From the IMG/VR virus record IMGVR_UViG_3300033153_005039, positions 1 to 55,143 of that record: a DNA stretch of 55,143 nt. One strand, 5' to 3'. The notes below the pieces were generated by a model. The model was not told the origin of the DNA and did no database searches. It worked only from the letters and a program-made list of their open reading frames with translations. A program made the position numbers and the translations under genes. The DNA is from a virus. Below, piece by piece: positions 41,101 through 49,369 of this stretch (its first letter is position 1; every line of letters begins with the position of its first letter).

Positions 41101-41723
41101 GACGTCACCCCCAGCTCATTCCGCGCTTCATGCAAAGCTTGTAGATTCTTGAGCGGATGCCCTAAGTCATCTACAGCATTACTTTTTTCAACTTGCGTAC
41201 ACAGTGCATCCAACAGCCCACGCAGCCTGTCGTTGTCGGCCTGCATCGATGCGACGGCGGTGCGGAGAGCTTGAAGTAAGGGCCACTTCTTGTAATACGA
41301 CACGCCTTCAAGTTTATCCAACAGCGCCCCTAAATCCCCCGTCGGTTGCGGGTCTTTGGCGATCGCGTCGTCGAACAGGGTGAGGACTTTCTTGTAGGCG
41401 TGATACGCACTCAGGATACATTGTCCGACCAATGCGCCGTAACGTTTATCGACATCTCTGCTCAGTATATCGGTCAACTCATCAGCTTCCCTCTTTTCCT
41501 TTTCGGCCTCATCCCTCAACTTCACAATCTTATCTCGCATCAGGTTGCGGTCAGGGAATGATTCGACCGTGCCTAAGAAATCGGGGATGCTGGGTTCAAG
41601 GCGGTGGAAGGTTTCGCGCAGCAAGTCAAGACCGCGTGGCATTTGAAGGGATACAGAATGCAGCTTAACCCATTCTGTAAATTCGCGTTTCAACTCCTCA
41701 TGACTCAGTGTTTTCAGATCCAT
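41097..41723 (-). CDS. Hypothetical helical protein, 208 aa
   Basis: GGAGGAACGTG precedes the ATG. Mostly helical, with coiled-coil stretches around residues 65-85 (RDEAEKEKREADELTDIL) and 160-185. No domain recognised. Confidence 0.72.
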   Translation of the reverse strand: MDLKTLSHEELKREFTEWVKLHSVSLQMPRGLDLLRETFHRLEPSIPDFLGTVESFPDRNLMRDKIVKLRDEAEKEKREADELTDILSRDVDKRYGALVGQCILSAYHAYKKVLTLFDDAIAKDPQPTGDLGALLDKLEGVSYYKKWPLLQALRTAVASMQADNDRLRGLLDALCTQVEKSNAVDDLGHPLKNLQALHEARNELGVTS

Positions 41724-42303
41724 CACGTTCCTCCAGTTTTTTAATGATTGTTCTTATTTCCTTTCTGAGAGTTCGTCGATATCCTTTTGATGCCCGATCA
41801 TTGGCTGTAGCCAGTGCATACATAGTGTCGAATCTAGCCACCTGATCTACTTGAAAACTATTTGACCAGACAATCCATTTAAGAGTTTCCCTCAATTCGC
41901 CACCAGAATATTTCCACAAATTACATTCGATTAATCCAACCCCTGATGCCAGTTCAGTCTTTTTGATAATTCCAGGCGGGGTTACGAAAAAGAACCTGTC
42001 TGTTCTGCCAATATAATTATGCCATTTTTTATCAGCAGTAAAGTCCGCACGGCTTGATTTGATCTCGTACCCATCGATCCTGAACGGTTTATTACCACGG
42101 CGACGCTGCCTTTCAAGAGTGCAGACATCGATATGGTATTTTGCGTCCCATGTGTCTGGAATAATAGCCGGGGTTTTAGATACGCTGACTTGCTCAAATA
42201 GTTTGTTTCTATATTGGACACCAAGCATTGTTGCTGCCGTGAGAATTCGAGTAGCATCTTTACGATCCATTTTGCGCCAAAGATGATTGCAATCAATCCT
42301 CAT
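41698..42303 (-). CDS. MmcB-like PD-(D/E)xK nuclease, 201 aa
   Basis: The core HIDVCTLERQ, then FRIDGYEIKSSRADFTADKKW, then YIGRTDRFFFVTPPG and GVGLIE closely matches the MmcB family of putative DNA repair nucleases. D59, E80 and K82 would form the metal site (E-I-K). It probably resolves or nicks DNA during repair or recombination. ATG start in the repeated ACG-CATG context; a 29-aa ORF overlaps its beginning. Confidence 0.8.
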   Translation of the reverse strand: MRIDCNHLWRKMDRKDATRILTAATMLGVQYRNKLFEQVSVSKTPAIIPDTWDAKYHIDVCTLERQRRRGNKPFRIDGYEIKSSRADFTADKKWHNYIGRTDRFFFVTPPGIIKKTELASGVGLIECNLWKYSGGELRETLKWIVWSNSFQVDQVARFDTMYALATANDRASKGYRRTLRKEIRTIIKKLEERDGSENTES

Positions 42304-42382
42304 GCGTCCCGTCCTTTTTGAACCGCGCCATACACAGCCCGGTGCCGTCCTTGATTGCCTGGTCAACGCCGATGGATATCAT
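42293..42382 (-). CDS. Tiny ORF, 29 aa
   Basis: GGGAGGACAC precedes the ATG, and the ORF overlaps the nuclease start by 11 bases. Reads MISIGVDQAIKDGTGLCMAR, hydrophilic. Likely translated as a coupling peptide. Confidence 0.45.
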   Translation of the reverse strand: MISIGVDQAIKDGTGLCMARFKKDGTHED

Positions 42383-42675
42383 GTGTCCTCCCGTGGGATG
42401 AAGTCGGGACAGGCGGGTCTTTTCTTAGAGCAATATGCGCCTGACTTCCTGCATCCACTGTCAAAGGAGGTGCCGTGTTCGTGTACGACACCACGAACAA
42501 CAATACAATCATGACTCCAATACCCACACTCCCCGCATGTGCGCTTGCGCCAGTCATGAAGCGGTACACGCTGCATCCTGATTGCGTCTGCGATGATTTC
42601 TAACCCGCCCTCCAAATTACTGAGGCGGTTGTTGATATCCTTGAGTTCATTCACGGTCCTAACCCACTCACTCAT
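42379..42675 (-). CDS. Cysteine-rich protein, 98 aa
   Basis: Start at the ATG overlapping the upstream stop, with GGGAGG nearby. N-terminal coiled coil (ELKDINNRLSNLEGGLEI), then CGECGYW, C, C, C and C residues suitable for zinc or disulfides. Function unknown. Confidence 0.66.
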   Translation of the reverse strand: MSEWVRTVNELKDINNRLSNLEGGLEIIADAIRMQRVPLHDWRKRTCGECGYWSHDCIVVRGVVHEHGTSFDSGCRKSGAYCSKKRPACPDFIPREDT

Positions 42676-43034
42676 CACCACACCTCCCATACCTGGCATA
42701 TGAGCGCGAACCCCATCGCCACGATTACGAAGATCATGAACCACCCAATGCCGTTGCTGAAATGATGCGTGTCGGGTTTGGGGTCGGGTTGGAATGAATC
42801 CCAATCAGATTCACTGGCTTGTGCGCCGATAGCACGTATGCGCTTGTGAATCGGCTCATTCTCAACAGCCCTGAACTCAGGCTGTTTACCGTCAAGCCGT
42901 TCCTTCTCGACAGCCTTAGCCTTCTTGTGGATCGCCACGTCCTTAGCAGCCTTGTGTAGCGGGTGCGATTCGTACAATACAAACGGATCATCGTCGGATA
43001 TCGGTTGCGGATCGTCAGGTAGTGTCGCTGTCAT
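42675..43034 (-). CDS. C-terminally membrane-anchored protein, 119 aa
   Basis: Charged Lys/Glu-rich N-terminal half (KAKAVEKERLDGKQ) followed by a single C-terminal transmembrane helix (GWFMIFVIVAMGFALICQVW). Tail-anchored proteins in phage early operons may recruit complexes to the membrane. Not recognised. Confidence 0.68.
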   Translation of the reverse strand: MTATLPDDPQPISDDDPFVLYESHPLHKAAKDVAIHKKAKAVEKERLDGKQPEFRAVENEPIHKRIRAIGAQASESDWDSFQPDPKPDTHHFSNGIGWFMIFVIVAMGFALICQVWEVW

Positions 43035-43164
43035 CGGGTGCCTCCTGCGTCAGATAGAATGGGCATGTCTTACAAATATCCTCACGAACAGTACTAGAAG
43101 CGAACGTGCAATAGTCGCCATGCATGGGATGGTTCATGTAATAACCGCAGTTAGGATTTGTCAT
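43015..43164 (-). CDS. Cysteine-rich miniprotein, 49 aa
   Basis: GGAGGCTGACAGCG precedes the ATG. C, C, C and C (CGYY, YCTF, CKTC) arranged as a small zinc site with His residues nearby. Ends PDDSDTT. Confidence 0.6.
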   Translation of the reverse strand: MTNPNCGYYMNHPMHGDYCTFASSTVREDICKTCPFYLTQEAPDDSDTT

Positions 43165-43336
43165 CGCTGTCAGCCTCCTTGACTTTAAATATCGTGTTCT
43201 CTAGTTTTTTAAGATCGTGAATTGATACAGGTTCCAATTTGTCCATCTTGATTTCGATAAACAAATCCTTTATGGCTTCCAGCGGATCACTAAACTCTGC
43301 GTAAAGGTTATCGCTTTTTAGGATTATGATCTTCAT
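43151..43336 (-). CDS. Hypothetical protein, 61 aa
   Basis: GGAGGTGCAGGGCG leader. Begins MKIIILKSDNLYAEF, an alternating beta pattern followed by helices. Overlaps both neighbours. Not recognised. Confidence 0.65.
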   Translation of the reverse strand: MKIIILKSDNLYAEFSDPLEAIKDLFIEIKMDKLEPVSIHDLKKLENTIFKVKEADSDDKS

Positions 43337-43562
43337 CGCCCTGCACCTCCTCGTAGTCCTTGCATTCGCCGTCGGTGTTGATGTTTCGGCAGAATTCAAA
43401 GTCCATTACCTCCAGACCTGACACGTAGCAGAAACCTATCTGCTGGGCGTTCGCCTTGCATTCCCAAGTGTGGGGGGCTACCGCCCACGCGTTATTCTGT
43501 CCTTTGTACACATGCACACACCGGGCGCAGATCGTCTTGCCGTCTAGCTTGTCGTCTGTCAT
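43308..43562 (-). CDS. Cysteine-rich zinc-binding protein, 84 aa
   Basis: Start at the ATG after AGGAGGAATC. CARC, C, C and C (ICARCVHVYKGQNN, then TWECKA, then FCYV and FCR). One or two zinc sites are likely. It resembles the preceding small Cys-rich proteins in type. Confidence 0.65.
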   Translation of the reverse strand: MTDDKLDGKTICARCVHVYKGQNNAWAVAPHTWECKANAQQIGFCYVSGLEVMDFEFCRNINTDGECKDYEEVQGDEDHNPKKR

Positions 43563-43573
43563 GATTCCTCCTG

Positions 43574-43843
43574 TCAATCTTCGTATCTCGGACATGCATC
43601 TGTCGTGTTACAAACTTGGAATTCGTAATTGAGTCCACGACAAAGAAACCGCTTCCTGCCATCAGCAAACTTACCATCGTAAATATTCGCTCTCCAGCGA
43701 CACGTCTTGCAACTTTTGGAGCGATAATTATGTTGCCTGTGTTCCTGAATCGTGAGCGGACACTGGACACTGGCAGGTTTCCATTTCCTGATGAACCGTT
43801 CAATGAGTTTAAGGATTGACTCTCGATACTTTTCTACTTTCAT
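43574..43843 (-). CDS. Basic cysteine-rich protein, 89 aa
   Basis: Start chosen at the second of two close ATGs after GGAGGAAATG. N-terminal basic helix (KLIERFIRKWKP), then CKTCRW and three further Cys residues. The leader ACAATGGAGGAAATGATGA closely repeats that of the 84-aa gene at 44365. Confidence 0.65.
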   Translation of the reverse strand: MKVEKYRESILKLIERFIRKWKPASVQCPLTIQEHRQHNYRSKSCKTCRWRANIYDGKFADGRKRFLCRGLNYEFQVCNTTDACPRYED

Positions 43844-43859
43844 CATTTCCTCCATTGTT

Positions 43860-44378
43860 TTATTGAGCAAGTTCTAACATCTCATCTTTCGCAGCGGTCA
43901 ATCGCTGCATCGCTTCCGTGTCCCCGCCCTTGTCAGGGTGATTTTCCTTAGCCATTTTCCGGTAAGCTTTATGGACTTCCTCAATGGTGGCGTTACGATC
44001 CACACCGAGAATTTCCCACGGGTGTTTCTTTTCAGCCGGGAGTGCCAGTAAAACTTCCTGGTTTTTCAGCACCCTAAACCCTTTCATTAGCGTTTCCATA
44101 TTGAAGTCGCCACCTTCAGCGCGAACGCAATAATCCTCATGGATGCGCCACATGTAATCTAGTGCGACCTGGGCAGCCCGGTAATTGTCCGCCGGGTGAA
44201 TATATTTATCACAAATATATCGGTATTCGCGTCCATTAAGAACGAACATTATGATGGCAATACGCCCATCTTTTTCCGTAACCTCGTAATCAGATACACC
44301 CATACGGTTCATCGTGAGACGTAATCCCTTTTGTGCGGTCGCTACCTGATTACTAAATCTACGTTTAATCTTTGCCAC
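43860..44378 (-). CDS. J-domain (DnaJ-like) co-chaperone, 172 aa
   Basis: The C-terminal 60 residues are a J domain: [34 protein letters not shown], abbreviated to [13 protein letters not shown], and the essential HPD. The first 100 residues are a separate domain with beta strands ([16 protein letters not shown]). J domains stimulate Hsp70 ATPase, so this phage protein probably recruits host DnaK to replication or assembly. GTG start with GGAG. Confidence 0.9.
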   Translation of the reverse strand: MAKIKRRFSNQVATAQKGLRLTMNRMGVSDYEVTEKDGRIAIIMFVLNGREYRYICDKYIHPADNYRAAQVALDYMWRIHEDYCVRAEGGDFNMETLMKGFRVLKNQEVLLALPAEKKHPWEILGVDRNATIEEVHKAYRKMAKENHPDKGGDTEAMQRLTAAKDEMLELAQ

Positions 44379-44619
44379 TGTTGATCTCCGTATCTTGCCA
44401 GATTAATACTGCAATCCCATATCTATTTTTTAACTTGTGCCATGGATTGCGGAATTCTTCTTCGGCCTCTTCTACAACCTGCGTTCTAGTGAAATTGCAC
44501 ATCGAAGGAATTAATCGCAATTCACCATTGGACACCCTTTCGTAAAGTACATAATATTTATCCTCTCTATTTGTCTTGAATGGGGCCACTGTTTTTAGTT
44601 TTATTTTTATATCACTCAT
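44365..44619 (-). CDS. Hypothetical protein, 84 aa
   Basis: Start set at the ATG after GGAGGAAATG. Beta-rich beginning ([13 protein letters not shown]), then helical. The long upstream frame lies in the gene at 44681 and is not used. Not recognised. Confidence 0.62.
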   Translation of the reverse strand: MSDIKIKLKTVAPFKTNREDKYYVLYERVSNGELRLIPSMCNFTRTQVVEEAEEEFRNPWHKLKNRYGIAVLIWQDTEINSGKD

Positions 44620-44680
44620 CATTTCCTCCAGTGTTTTTGTGGGGACCGGACGCACACGCAAGTCGCCCGGTCCCCGGACG

Positions 44681-45979
44681 TTATGAGCTTCCTTCCGTGT
44701 CGCTTTGAACTTCCTTAGCGGTCCCTTTAAAATCATCTTCCCCATCCCGGACGGTCCGCTTTTCTGCCTCTGCCGTGAGCCAGTCCACGATCCGGCTAGC
44801 TTTCGACATCGATACTGTCTCAGCATCGGATAATTGGTTCAATCCGAAAGTTTTCTTGAATCGCCCCTTAAATGCCGCTCTTGTCTTGTTATCCATCCCC
44901 TTCATCACATCGTTAGCCAGTTCCTTTATCTCCCCGTACATGCCATCTGGCAGCCTCTGAGGGGATTCTGGCGAGGGAGAGTCAACACCTTTGAGATCAG
45001 ATATATCTGTCCGCGCCTGTACGTGCTCCGGTAATGAGCGGGGACCATCTACAAGATCGTCGTAGTGGTCATCCCGTGGTCCCGGTAATGCTGGCCTGAC
45101 TAACCCGTCCGGGAGCACGTACATGATATCCCCGGCTGTTATCTCGCGGCGTTCCATGCGCTCTTTAAGGGTATCGAAAGCATGTGGGAAGTGGATCATC
45201 GGCGAGTAGAATTCAGTTCGAATCATCTTGCCTGACTGATCCGGGTACATCCCGTGCTGTTTCTTTAGAATGAATTCGAGATGCAAGGGCAGGTATCCGC
45301 CGTGCGGTGCCATGAAATGAGTCAGTGTTTTCACCGCGTCCTGCACATTGTTGATCGTGTTGATACTCCCGGACTGAAACATGTAGGCGTCGAACCCGGC
45401 GCATTTCGGCAGCCATAGATACATCGTCACTTTCTCGCCGCATTGCGGACGGTTCGGGTCGATGGTCCGAGACTTGCCAGCGATGGTGACATTACCGCCT
45501 GCTCTTAGGGGACATCGTTCGGGGTCACATTCTATTTCTTTACCGCCCCTGACAGCAATATTTCGATTGATGAATTCACCGTTACGGGCATCGGGCTCGA
45601 ATCTGTTCTTGCAGTACAGTTTCCCGCCCTGATAGCAGACGTATCCGATCTCGACACAATCTATTGGGGCAGACTTGAAAGTGAATTGCAACTTGATTGA
45701 TTTCCCGTAAGCCTCGAATCCCGCTGATGGATTCCCGTCGTCAAAGAAAACAAAGTGATTCGTCTTGGTCGGGAACGTCGCGGAGAAATCCTTACCTCCG
45801 CAGTTCGGGCAGACATTCTCGAAAGCCCTGATAGCGTATCCTTTCCTTCCAGCGTTCTTGCACGTCCAGCAATTCTTAACCTGGTAGCCAAGTTTTATCT
45901 TGCCCATTCTCGGTGCTCTGGGATTATCGAGCCTGTTCATTCGTGCCCGGATGCGTCCTTGTGAAACGTCATTCGTCAT
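44681..45979 (-). CDS. gp3/recombination directionality factor-like protein, 432 aa
   Basis: Zinc knuckle near the start (CWTC...CPNC), then a large domain with VCYQGGKLYCKNRFEPDARNG, CPLRAGG and CGEKVTMYLWLPKCAGFDAYMFQSGSINTI, given here in parts. This resembles the gp3/RDF-like family of phiC31-type phages, though similar proteins are common in phages without integrase. No integrase is seen here, so a role in recombination or metal-dependent processing is more likely than excision. C-terminal 130 residues are helical and charged. Confidence 0.65.
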   Translation of the reverse strand: MTNDVSQGRIRARMNRLDNPRAPRMGKIKLGYQVKNCWTCKNAGRKGYAIRAFENVCPNCGGKDFSATFPTKTNHFVFFDDGNPSAGFEAYGKSIKLQFTFKSAPIDCVEIGYVCYQGGKLYCKNRFEPDARNGEFINRNIAVRGGKEIECDPERCPLRAGGNVTIAGKSRTIDPNRPQCGEKVTMYLWLPKCAGFDAYMFQSGSINTINNVQDAVKTLTHFMAPHGGYLPLHLEFILKKQHGMYPDQSGKMIRTEFYSPMIHFPHAFDTLKERMERREITAGDIMYVLPDGLVRPALPGPRDDHYDDLVDGPRSLPEHVQARTDISDLKGVDSPSPESPQRLPDGMYGEIKELANDVMKGMDNKTRAAFKGRFKKTFGLNQLSDAETVSMSKASRIVDWLTAEAEKRTVRDGEDDFKGTAKEVQSDTEGSS

Positions 45980-47084
45980 CCTCTTTAACCTCCCCGTCAT
46001 ATTTTACATCGCAGCATTTCAAATCATCACAGTGGTCTATCAGGTTACAAAATCTACACGGGCTTTGAAACCCTGTCCGGTTCTGTGTCTGTGGCCAGAT
46101 ACCGGACTCCTCACATGCCTTGATCTGCATGATTGTGATTTGCAACTGGCTTTCGAGAAACTTGATTTGATTCTCGTTCGGAACCTCGATGATAAACGCC
46201 GGGTTACGTCTGGGAGCCAGTGGAAGTTTCCAGACATCATCAATGCGGACTTTCGTTTTTAATTCAATTTCTTTTGTAGAGGTTTCGGCACCTTCCGGCG
46301 CTGTCTCACCTTTGTCCGGCCTGTACCGTGTCCACTTCAAGGCATTCGCCGGGGGAACGCATGACGGGATGTGATACCAGATCATCTTTGACGGGTACAC
46401 GCCGAACTTCTCCGCTCTCAGGCCACAACCTACTGATGTGCATCGATAGATATCCGGGCCGTCCTCGACAGCCTGTTCAAGTTCCCATTCATGGATGTGG
46501 TATTTGGGATCATCGACGGGGATGTACGGCATGTCACCGATAACGATGTAGCCGTATTTTAAAGCGTAACCCTGAATCAAACACTGGTAATCAAATTCGA
46601 GGTCGCGCCGGATGTTCTTATCTATCATTCCCGTCTTGAGTTCACGGACAATCAATCCCTTCTCGGGTCCCGCAATGATTTGATCGAACCGTCCCCGGAG
46701 CCATTCTATTTTATCACCTGGCATCGGGAGCGGGACATAAAACCATCGCTCAGATGACCGGATATCGATGTCCTTGTTCCAGTGCCAGTACCACTCAACC
46801 ATCGTCTTGGCTTTGAGAATACGCATGTCTCGACCAGTTGCGCCCCAATCAATAGGTGCATCGGTCATGGCTTCCTCGTAATCGAAAGCACTCTCTACTT
46901 CACTATCAAGATCGTATTCAGGATGCTCATGCAGGGTTTTAATCACGGCATGAACAGCCTTACCGATAATCCCGGCAGCGGACTCATGCGATGGTGGGTA
47001 CTGCTTACGGTTCCGGGCATATTTCTCTTTACGGCTACAGGAATTAAAACGGTTGAAGCCTGAGTATGAACGGTACTTAGTCAT
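45969..47084 (-). CDS. Cas4/RecB-like PD-(D/E)xK exonuclease, 371 aa
   Basis: Motifs: H45 in GKAVHAV, D134 in RGRFDQIIAG, E148-L-K150 in IVRELKTGM (the E-x-K of the nuclease), and a C-terminal CRFCNLIDHC which with Cys16 would bind a 4Fe-4S cluster as in Cas4/AddB. It probably processes DNA ends for phage recombination. AGGAGG before the ATG; overlaps the gp3-like gene, so the two are probably expressed together. Confidence 0.85.
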   Translation of the reverse strand: MTKYRSYSGFNRFNSCSRKEKYARNRKQYPPSHESAAGIIGKAVHAVIKTLHEHPEYDLDSEVESAFDYEEAMTDAPIDWGATGRDMRILKAKTMVEWYWHWNKDIDIRSSERWFYVPLPMPGDKIEWLRGRFDQIIAGPEKGLIVRELKTGMIDKNIRRDLEFDYQCLIQGYALKYGYIVIGDMPYIPVDDPKYHIHEWELEQAVEDGPDIYRCTSVGCGLRAEKFGVYPSKMIWYHIPSCVPPANALKWTRYRPDKGETAPEGAETSTKEIELKTKVRIDDVWKLPLAPRRNPAFIIEVPNENQIKFLESQLQITIMQIKACEESGIWPQTQNRTGFQSPCRFCNLIDHCDDLKCCDVKYDGEVKEDDE

Positions 47085-47140
47085 TTTGCCTCCTGGGTGA
47101 GTTCCCATAGGGATTTTGATTCGATTGGTTTTTCAGTCAT
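47081..47140 (-). CDS. Tiny ORF, 19 aa
   Basis: Codes MTEKPIESKSLWELTQEAK; its last codons carry the AGGAGG ribosome site of the Cas4-like gene. Weak own ribosome site. Probably a coupling ORF. Confidence 0.35.
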   Translation of the reverse strand: MTEKPIESKSLWELTQEAK

Positions 47141-47528
47141 GGGAATCACCTTTTATTAGCCACTGATGGAACTCGAAACACTTTCCATCCTCCATCCAGT
47201 CAAGCCCGTAGATTACCTCTTGATTTTCGCTGTAATCGCTTCCTTGTAGGAGTCCGCCAATTCTCCCTGCAATTTTACGCATGATCTCAATGGCTTCATC
47301 GTCAGCACTCAGGGAAAGCGAGTTGCACTGTCCGAGCGGCATATCCTGTCCGTACCAGAAGTTGATTTCACGGCGATAATCTTTACCGTCAAAGCTGATG
47401 CGAATAAGCCTGACTTCAAACGGACTGTCGATCTCTGGTTTGCATCCGGGTAATACGACTTCGAGTAAGTCTTTAATATCTTGCGGGTGCCATTTGGAAT
47501 TGATTAATAGGTTAGTGCTGCATCCCAT
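47133..47528 (-). CDS. Hypothetical protein, 131 aa
   Basis: Start at MGCSTN after GAGGTGG. Alpha/beta protein with EVRLIRISFDGKDYRREI and a helical C-terminus. No family recognised. Confidence 0.68.
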   Translation of the reverse strand: MGCSTNLLINSKWHPQDIKDLLEVVLPGCKPEIDSPFEVRLIRISFDGKDYRREINFWYGQDMPLGQCNSLSLSADDEAIEIMRKIAGRIGGLLQGSDYSENQEVIYGLDWMEDGKCFEFHQWLIKGDSHD

Positions 47529-47529
47529 G

Positions 47530-47817
47530 TTATTTTTCCACCTCATCGTGATATTCCAGCATCCATTCAATCCGCCTGATCGGTGACAGTTTAAAAAAGC
47601 TGTCCGACCAGTCGTCTAGAGTCGCTGCACGGTATCTCTGTGACGGTTCTACGGCCTGTGAGTTCGCGCAGTAATCATATGGGATAGTCTCGCCCACTTC
47701 ACGCTTACCGTACCATTCAATGAACGCATTCCAGTCGTCGTCCATTAAATCCCTGAGTGCATTAAAAACATGCTTTGGGTGATCGATTCGCAGTGTGAGT
47801 TTTTCTGAATCGGTCAT
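47530..47817 (-). CDS. Hypothetical protein, 95 aa
   Basis: Overlaps its upstream gene by four bases. Contains DWNAFIEWYGKREVGE and DDWSDSFFKLSPIRRIEWMLEY, given in short parts, a helical Trp-rich sequence. No domain recognised. Confidence 0.7.
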   Translation of the reverse strand: MTDSEKLTLRIDHPKHVFNALRDLMDDDWNAFIEWYGKREVGETIPYDYCANSQAVEPSQRYRAATLDDWSDSFFKLSPIRRIEWMLEYHDEVEK

Positions 47818-48296
47818 GCGAGTTCACCTTCCGCGCTTACTTCCCTGATGATTGTCCTGGGTTCGTTGTGCGTGATGTAACCCTGTTCGACAAGTTCATT
47901 CCACCTGTCGATATTAACACCTTCATCCTCATTGCGTTTGTCACATTCAGCCTGAGCCGCTTCCTGTTCAGTGAAAAGCCTGTCACCGTAATAAACGCTT
48001 CCGCTACCGACTCCGGTTTCAACGCACATGTAGCTTTCGTTGTGTGTATCGTCACGCTTTGGCTCTTGAAAGCGGACCAGTCCTATGGTGTACAGACCTT
48101 CAATATACCAGTGCCCCTGAACGTATTCGCGCTTGGTTTTGTGACCGTAACATTCAGAACATGAGCGCAAAGTATCATCGGGGTACTTGATTTTCCCTTC
48201 GCCCTTACATGCCGGACATGGCAGGTCTACGCTTCTTGTGGCGTGTATGATGCTGAATACCTTGTCGCCGATACTGAATTGTGTCTCGATTTTCAT
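47814..48296 (-). CDS. DnaJ-type zinc-finger protein, 160 aa
   Basis: Residues 27-52 hold CPACKGEGKI and CSECYGHK, the CxxCxGxG type of zinc hairpin that DnaJ uses, though with one unit rather than two. The C-terminal part is a helical domain with FTEQEAAQAECDKRN, as in small phage proteins that begin with a KVFSI-type strand. No J domain here, but a separate J-domain gene lies about 4 kb downstream in the same operon. Confidence 0.75.
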   Translation of the reverse strand: MKIETQFSIGDKVFSIIHATRSVDLPCPACKGEGKIKYPDDTLRSCSECYGHKTKREYVQGHWYIEGLYTIGLVRFQEPKRDDTHNESYMCVETGVGSGSVYYGDRLFTEQEAAQAECDKRNEDEGVNIDRWNELVEQGYITHNEPRTIIREVSAEGELA

Positions 48297-48354
48297 AACG
48301 TCCTCCGTTTAAAATTAGTCCCCGCCCGATGGTCCGTCCGGTTGGCAACTGTGA

Positions 48355-48573
48355 TTATTCGCCTTCGTACTCGATCCTGACCGTCTTGCCTGACAGCAAC
48401 GCCTTGCGCACGATGGGATCAATGACCGTCATCGCACGGTTGATGGCGCGGTTTTCGTTCGTTGACGCTTCGAGCCGCTCACGGTTTGTACCGCCGTCCG
48501 GCGAAGGTTCAGCGACGATCACCTGAGACGTATCCTTGCCGTTTCTCTTGAATTTGATTAGGCTAAAGTTCAT
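48355..48573 (-). CDS. Hypothetical protein, 72 aa
   Basis: GGAGGAAAAATAA precedes the ATG. Begins with beta strands (FSLIKFKRNGKD), then a helix (RAINRAMTVIDPIVRKAL) and a final strand. No known family. Gap of 58 bases follows with nothing obvious. Confidence 0.68.
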   Translation of the reverse strand: MNFSLIKFKRNGKDTSQVIVAEPSPDGGTNRERLEASTNENRAINRAMTVIDPIVRKALLSGKTVRIEYEGE

Positions 48574-48768
48574 TTATTTTTCCTCCATGTGATTGATGAT
48601 TGCTCGGTTTAATTCATACTGATGGTCCAGCTCTCCCTTGATTATATCGATCCTCTGTTCAAGGAAGTCGATGCGCTGATGGGCAACCCTTAGCCCTAAG
48701 TTTGTAGCGAATTCAACAAGCCCGATGACTCCGATGATTAAGAAAGCGAGTCCGATGAGGTAATTCAT
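48574..48768 (-). CDS. Membrane protein with coiled coil, 64 aa
   Basis: N-terminal transmembrane helix (YLIGLAFLIIGVIGLVEF) followed by a heptad-type helix (VAHQRIDFLEQRIDIIKGEL). Could be a membrane scaffold. TGGAGGAAAA leader. Confidence 0.68.
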   Translation of the reverse strand: MNYLIGLAFLIIGVIGLVEFATNLGLRVAHQRIDFLEQRIDIIKGELDHQYELNRAIINHMEEK

Positions 48769-49007
48769 TTTTCCTCCAGTGGATTTTGTTCAGCGTCGAT
48801 CAGGTTGAGGACTTCCTCGAACGCTCTGCGTTTCCATATGGATTCAGCAATTGACATCATAACCCCTTCGCTTGCCTCATCCCGCATCGCCTCGACCTTC
48901 GTGCGGAAGTCATCGATAGACGTCAAGGCTGCCCTTAAACAGCTACCAGTATCGTTTCCGTTTGGGTTTTCGAGAGCCTGTTCGATCCATTGCTTTGCTC
49001 TTTTCAT
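48765..49007 (-). CDS. Hypothetical protein, 80 aa; paralogue of 37072 gene
   Basis: Start at MKRAKQ with AAGGAGG nearby. The second half (MSIAESIWKRRAFEEVLNLI) matches the gene at 37072, so a shared helical domain was duplicated in the operon. Role unknown. Confidence 0.68.
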   Translation of the reverse strand: MKRAKQWIEQALENPNGNDTGSCLRAALTSIDDFRTKVEAMRDEASEGVMMSIAESIWKRRAFEEVLNLIDAEQNPLEEK

Positions 49008-49077
49008 AGCGTCCTCCTTAAATTCCCCCAACCCGCCCAGCGAACCGAGCGGGCTTAGGGGATCGCGTCAGTCGTGG

Positions 49078-49284
49078 TTATACTCGATGCACATGCTTGA
49101 AATCGATCACGGGGTCCCAACCCTCCATAGATTCAGCATGGTAATCTGTGATCCAGTCCTTTGTCTTTTTGTTAAGTTCCGCCATGCTGTCAGCGTCGAT
49201 TGTCTTGATGGGATCGTCCGAGTCGGCAGGGCAGATGTCGGCTGTCCATTTGCCGTTGATTGTGTAGATAAGTACGTCGTACAT
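49078..49284 (-). CDS. Hypothetical protein, 68 aa, first gene of the leftward operon
   Basis: The first gene behind the leftward promoter; AAGGGGATAGA leader of about 50 bases. Beta hairpin (YDVLIYTINGKWTADI) then a helix. Small early protein with no recognised domain. A GC-rich hairpin lies between it and the next gene. Confidence 0.7.
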   Translation of the reverse strand: MYDVLIYTINGKWTADICPADSDDPIKTIDADSMAELNKKTKDWITDYHAESMEGWDPVIDFKHVHRV

Positions 49285-49335
49285 TCTATCCCCTTGCGTT
49301 TAAAGTCCGCCGACTGTGGATTTACTGACAGGGGT

Positions 49336-49364
49336 ATCTTAGCACATTGTTTTAAGCCTGTCAA
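49336..49364 (-). promoter_or_regulatory. Leftward operon promoter
   Basis: On the minus strand TTGACA and TAAGAT are separated by 17 bases, with a TG just before the -10 (TGCTAAGAT). The 7-bp inverted repeat TGACAGG/CCTGTCA flanks the -10 and overlaps the -35, a probable operator. Confidence 0.82.
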
Positions 49365-49369
49365 GTCCG

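Noticed and set aside
49034-49064. GC-rich hairpin (CCCGC...GCGGG) after the first leftward gene as a terminator
   Set aside because: No T-run on the minus strand after the stem, and the operon continues; at most a partial attenuator or RNA-processing site.
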